Positions 5,102 to 6,371 of a stretch of 6,371 bases of DNA are shown one piece after another. The position numbers and the translations under genes are program-made. The first letter of the stretch is position 1; every line of letters starts with the position of its first letter. The stretch comes from JBFGJH01 sp041586155. Lineage in GTDB: Bacteria > Actinomycetota > Acidimicrobiia > Spongiisociales > JAENVV01. The DNA lies in assembly GCA_041586155.1 (NCBI GenBank), contig JBFHAT010000104.1, positions 1 through 6,371 on the forward strand, in the 5' to 3' direction. The notes under the pieces are model-generated. The model had not been told where the DNA came from. It worked only from the letters and a program-made list of their open reading frames with translations, and searched no databases.

Positions 5102-6371
5102 CGTTTGAGCGAGTGATCCAACGGGTAGGCCGATGGCGCCGGCGCCGCCCGACGCGCCGTGAATCAGGCGAGGTGGGCGACATGGCCAACAGCAGAGATC
5201 CTTCCCCGGGGATGGGCGCCATCCCCGACGAAGACAGCACGTCGTTTCGACTATGGGCCCCCAACGCCGACTCCGTGACAGTGGCCGGGACGTTCAATGA
5301 CTGGAGCGAAGCACCCCTCGACCACGAGGCTGACGGCTACTGGTCGGCTCGGGTCGCGGGAGCAGGCCCGGGCGACGAATACCAGTTCATCATTCACGCC
5401 CAAGGCGAGACCCTGTGGAGGGTGGATCCGTATGCGCTGGAGGTGACCAGCAGCATCGGCAATGGAGTCATCCGCCGTCGGGATGGCTACGACTGGCTGG
5501 TCCCCGACGACTATCGGACTCCGCCCTGGAACGAGATGGTGATCTATGAGCTCCATCTCGGCACGTTCACCGACCCGCCCGGCGACAGTCCGGGGAACTT
5601 CGAGGCGGCGATTCGCCGTCTCGACCATCTACAGAATCTGGGTATCAACGTCATCGAGCTGATGCCACCGATGGAGTTTCCCGGCAGTCGTTCTTGGGGC
5701 TATAACCCCGCTCATCTGTTCGCCATCGAGAGCGACTACGGGGGCCCCGATGCCTTCAAGGAGTTCATCAAGGCGGCTCACGAGCGTGGCCTGGCGGTGA
5801 TCATCGACGTGGTCTACAACCATCTGGGCCCGAGCGACCTCGGGCTGTGGCGCTTCGACGGGTGGAGCGAGAACGACGGCGGCGGGATCTACTTCTACAA
5901 CGACTGGCGGCGCCACACGCCGTGGGGCGACACTCGTCCCGACTACGGGCGACCAGAGGTGCGCCAGTATCTGCGCGATAACGCTCTGATGTGGCTGGAG
6001 GACTACCGGCTCGATGGCCTGCGCTGGGATGCGACCGGCTACATCGCCAACGTGTGGGGCGGCCTCGACCCCGGCGCCGCTTTGGAGGACGGCTGGGGGC
6101 TCATGCGGTGGATCAACGACGAGGTCGACGGCCGTCAGCCGTGGAAGGCGATGATCGCCGAGGATCTGCGCTCCAACGATGCCGTCACCACCCCGACCTC
6201 AGACGGTGGCGCCAGCTTCGACGCTCAGTGGGACGCACAATTTGTCCACCCGATCCGGGCGGCGCTGATCGAACAAGGCGACGACCGGCGTGATCTCGAC
6301 GCCGTCTCCCGAGCGATCGAACACCGTTACGGCGCCGATGCGTTCAGCCGGGTCATCTACACGGAGTCGCA
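5098..6371 (+). CDS. GH13 alpha-glucan-active enzyme with N-terminal CBM48-like domain (3' end outside window)
   Basis: The first 424 residues of a glycoside hydrolase family 13 protein are visible. It acts on alpha-1,4/1,6-glucans such as glycogen or maltooligosaccharides. After a very basic tail (1-28) comes a CBM48/isoamylase-N-like beta-domain (about 43-125, with FRLWAPNADSVTVAGTFNDW at 50-69). The TIM barrel begins near 148 (IYELHLGTF). Motifs seen are ELMPPMEFPGSRSWGYNP (187-204), region I DVVYNH (237-242), region II GLRWDAT with R309 and nucleophile D311, and region III AEDL with acid/base E355. Region IV (HD) would be downstream of the edge. All catalytic residues in view are intact, so the enzyme looks active. 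The layout resembles glycogen branching enzyme and maltooligosyltrehalose trehalohydrolase; the truncated sequence does not decide between them. The ATG at 5098 overlaps the GNAT stop and has AGGAGG upstream. A start at 5182 would remove the basic tail and is a real alternative. Confidence 0.93.
   Translation, partial: MTFERVIQRVGRWRRRRPTRRESGEVGDMANSRDPSPGMGAIPDEDSTSFRLWAPNADSVTVAGTFNDWSEAPLDHEADGYWSARVAGAGPGDEYQFIIHAQGETLWRVDPYALEVTSSIGNGVIRRRDGYDWLVPDDYRTPPWNEMVIYELHLGTFTDPPGDSPGNFEAAIRRLDHLQNLGINVIELMPPMEFPGSRSWGYNPAHLFAIESDYGGPDAFKEFIKAAHERGLAVIIDVVYNHLGPSDLGLWRFDGWSENDGGGIYFYNDWRRHTPWGDTRPDYGRPEVRQYLRDNALMWLEDYRLDGLRWDATGYIANVWGGLDPGAALEDGWGLMRWINDEVDGRQPWKAMIAEDLRSNDAVTTPTSDGGASFDAQWDAQFVHPIRAALIEQGDDRRDLDAVSRAIEHRYGADAFSRVIYTES

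Noticed and set aside
5251..5916. Two consecutive minus-strand frames opposite the GH13 gene
   Set aside because: They mirror a strongly conserved catalytic domain and show no motifs of their own; no ribosome site or promoter supports them.

Overview
The window is high-GC, densely coding DNA with TGA as the stop of every gene whose end is visible. It has close gene spacing, ATGA start/stop overlaps and TANNNT -10 elements placed so close to start codons that leaderless transcripts are likely. Together this suggests an actinobacterium, possibly of the Acidimicrobiia/Ilumatobacter kind. That placement is inference from style and was not checked by a search. No RNA gene, insertion sequence, CRISPR array or recent-transfer signature was seen, and no stretch above 300 bases lacks a gene.

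Region 1 (1-1443, minus strand) reads as one transcription unit. It holds an ArsR-type winged-helix regulator, an SRPBCC/AHSA1-type small-ligand-binding protein overlapping it by 4 bases, and, after a 54-base gap, an isocitrate lyase/PEP mutase superfamily enzyme that runs off the left edge. The regulator start is covered by a near-perfect 26-bp palindrome that also overlaps a -10 box. This is a strong candidate for an autoregulatory operator on a leaderless promoter.

Region 2 (1444-2515) holds the divergent promoter region and a plus-strand YitT-family membrane protein. A perfect 16-bp palindrome lies upstream of it. The gene converges with the next one, with only 3 bases between the two stop codons.

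Region 3 (2519-4281, minus strand) holds a VanZ-like membrane protein followed 47 bases later by a secreted lipoprotein. The lipoprotein has a beta-propeller built from seven repeats, each marked by a PH-type motif. The two could share a transcript.

Region 4 (4282-6371, plus strand) holds a 112-base divergent intergenic region and a RimJ/RimL-like GNAT acetyltransferase preceded by a leaderless-type -10 box. It ends with a translationally coupled GH13 alpha-glucan enzyme that has an N-terminal CBM48-like domain. The GH13 gene is cut by the right edge, after catalytic regions I-III but before region IV.

Most of this is ordinary core or housekeeping-like gene content. The most interesting items are the palindrome over the arsR-like start, the three-gene regulator/SRPBCC/PEP-mutase unit, and the regular seven-histidine propeller lipoprotein.
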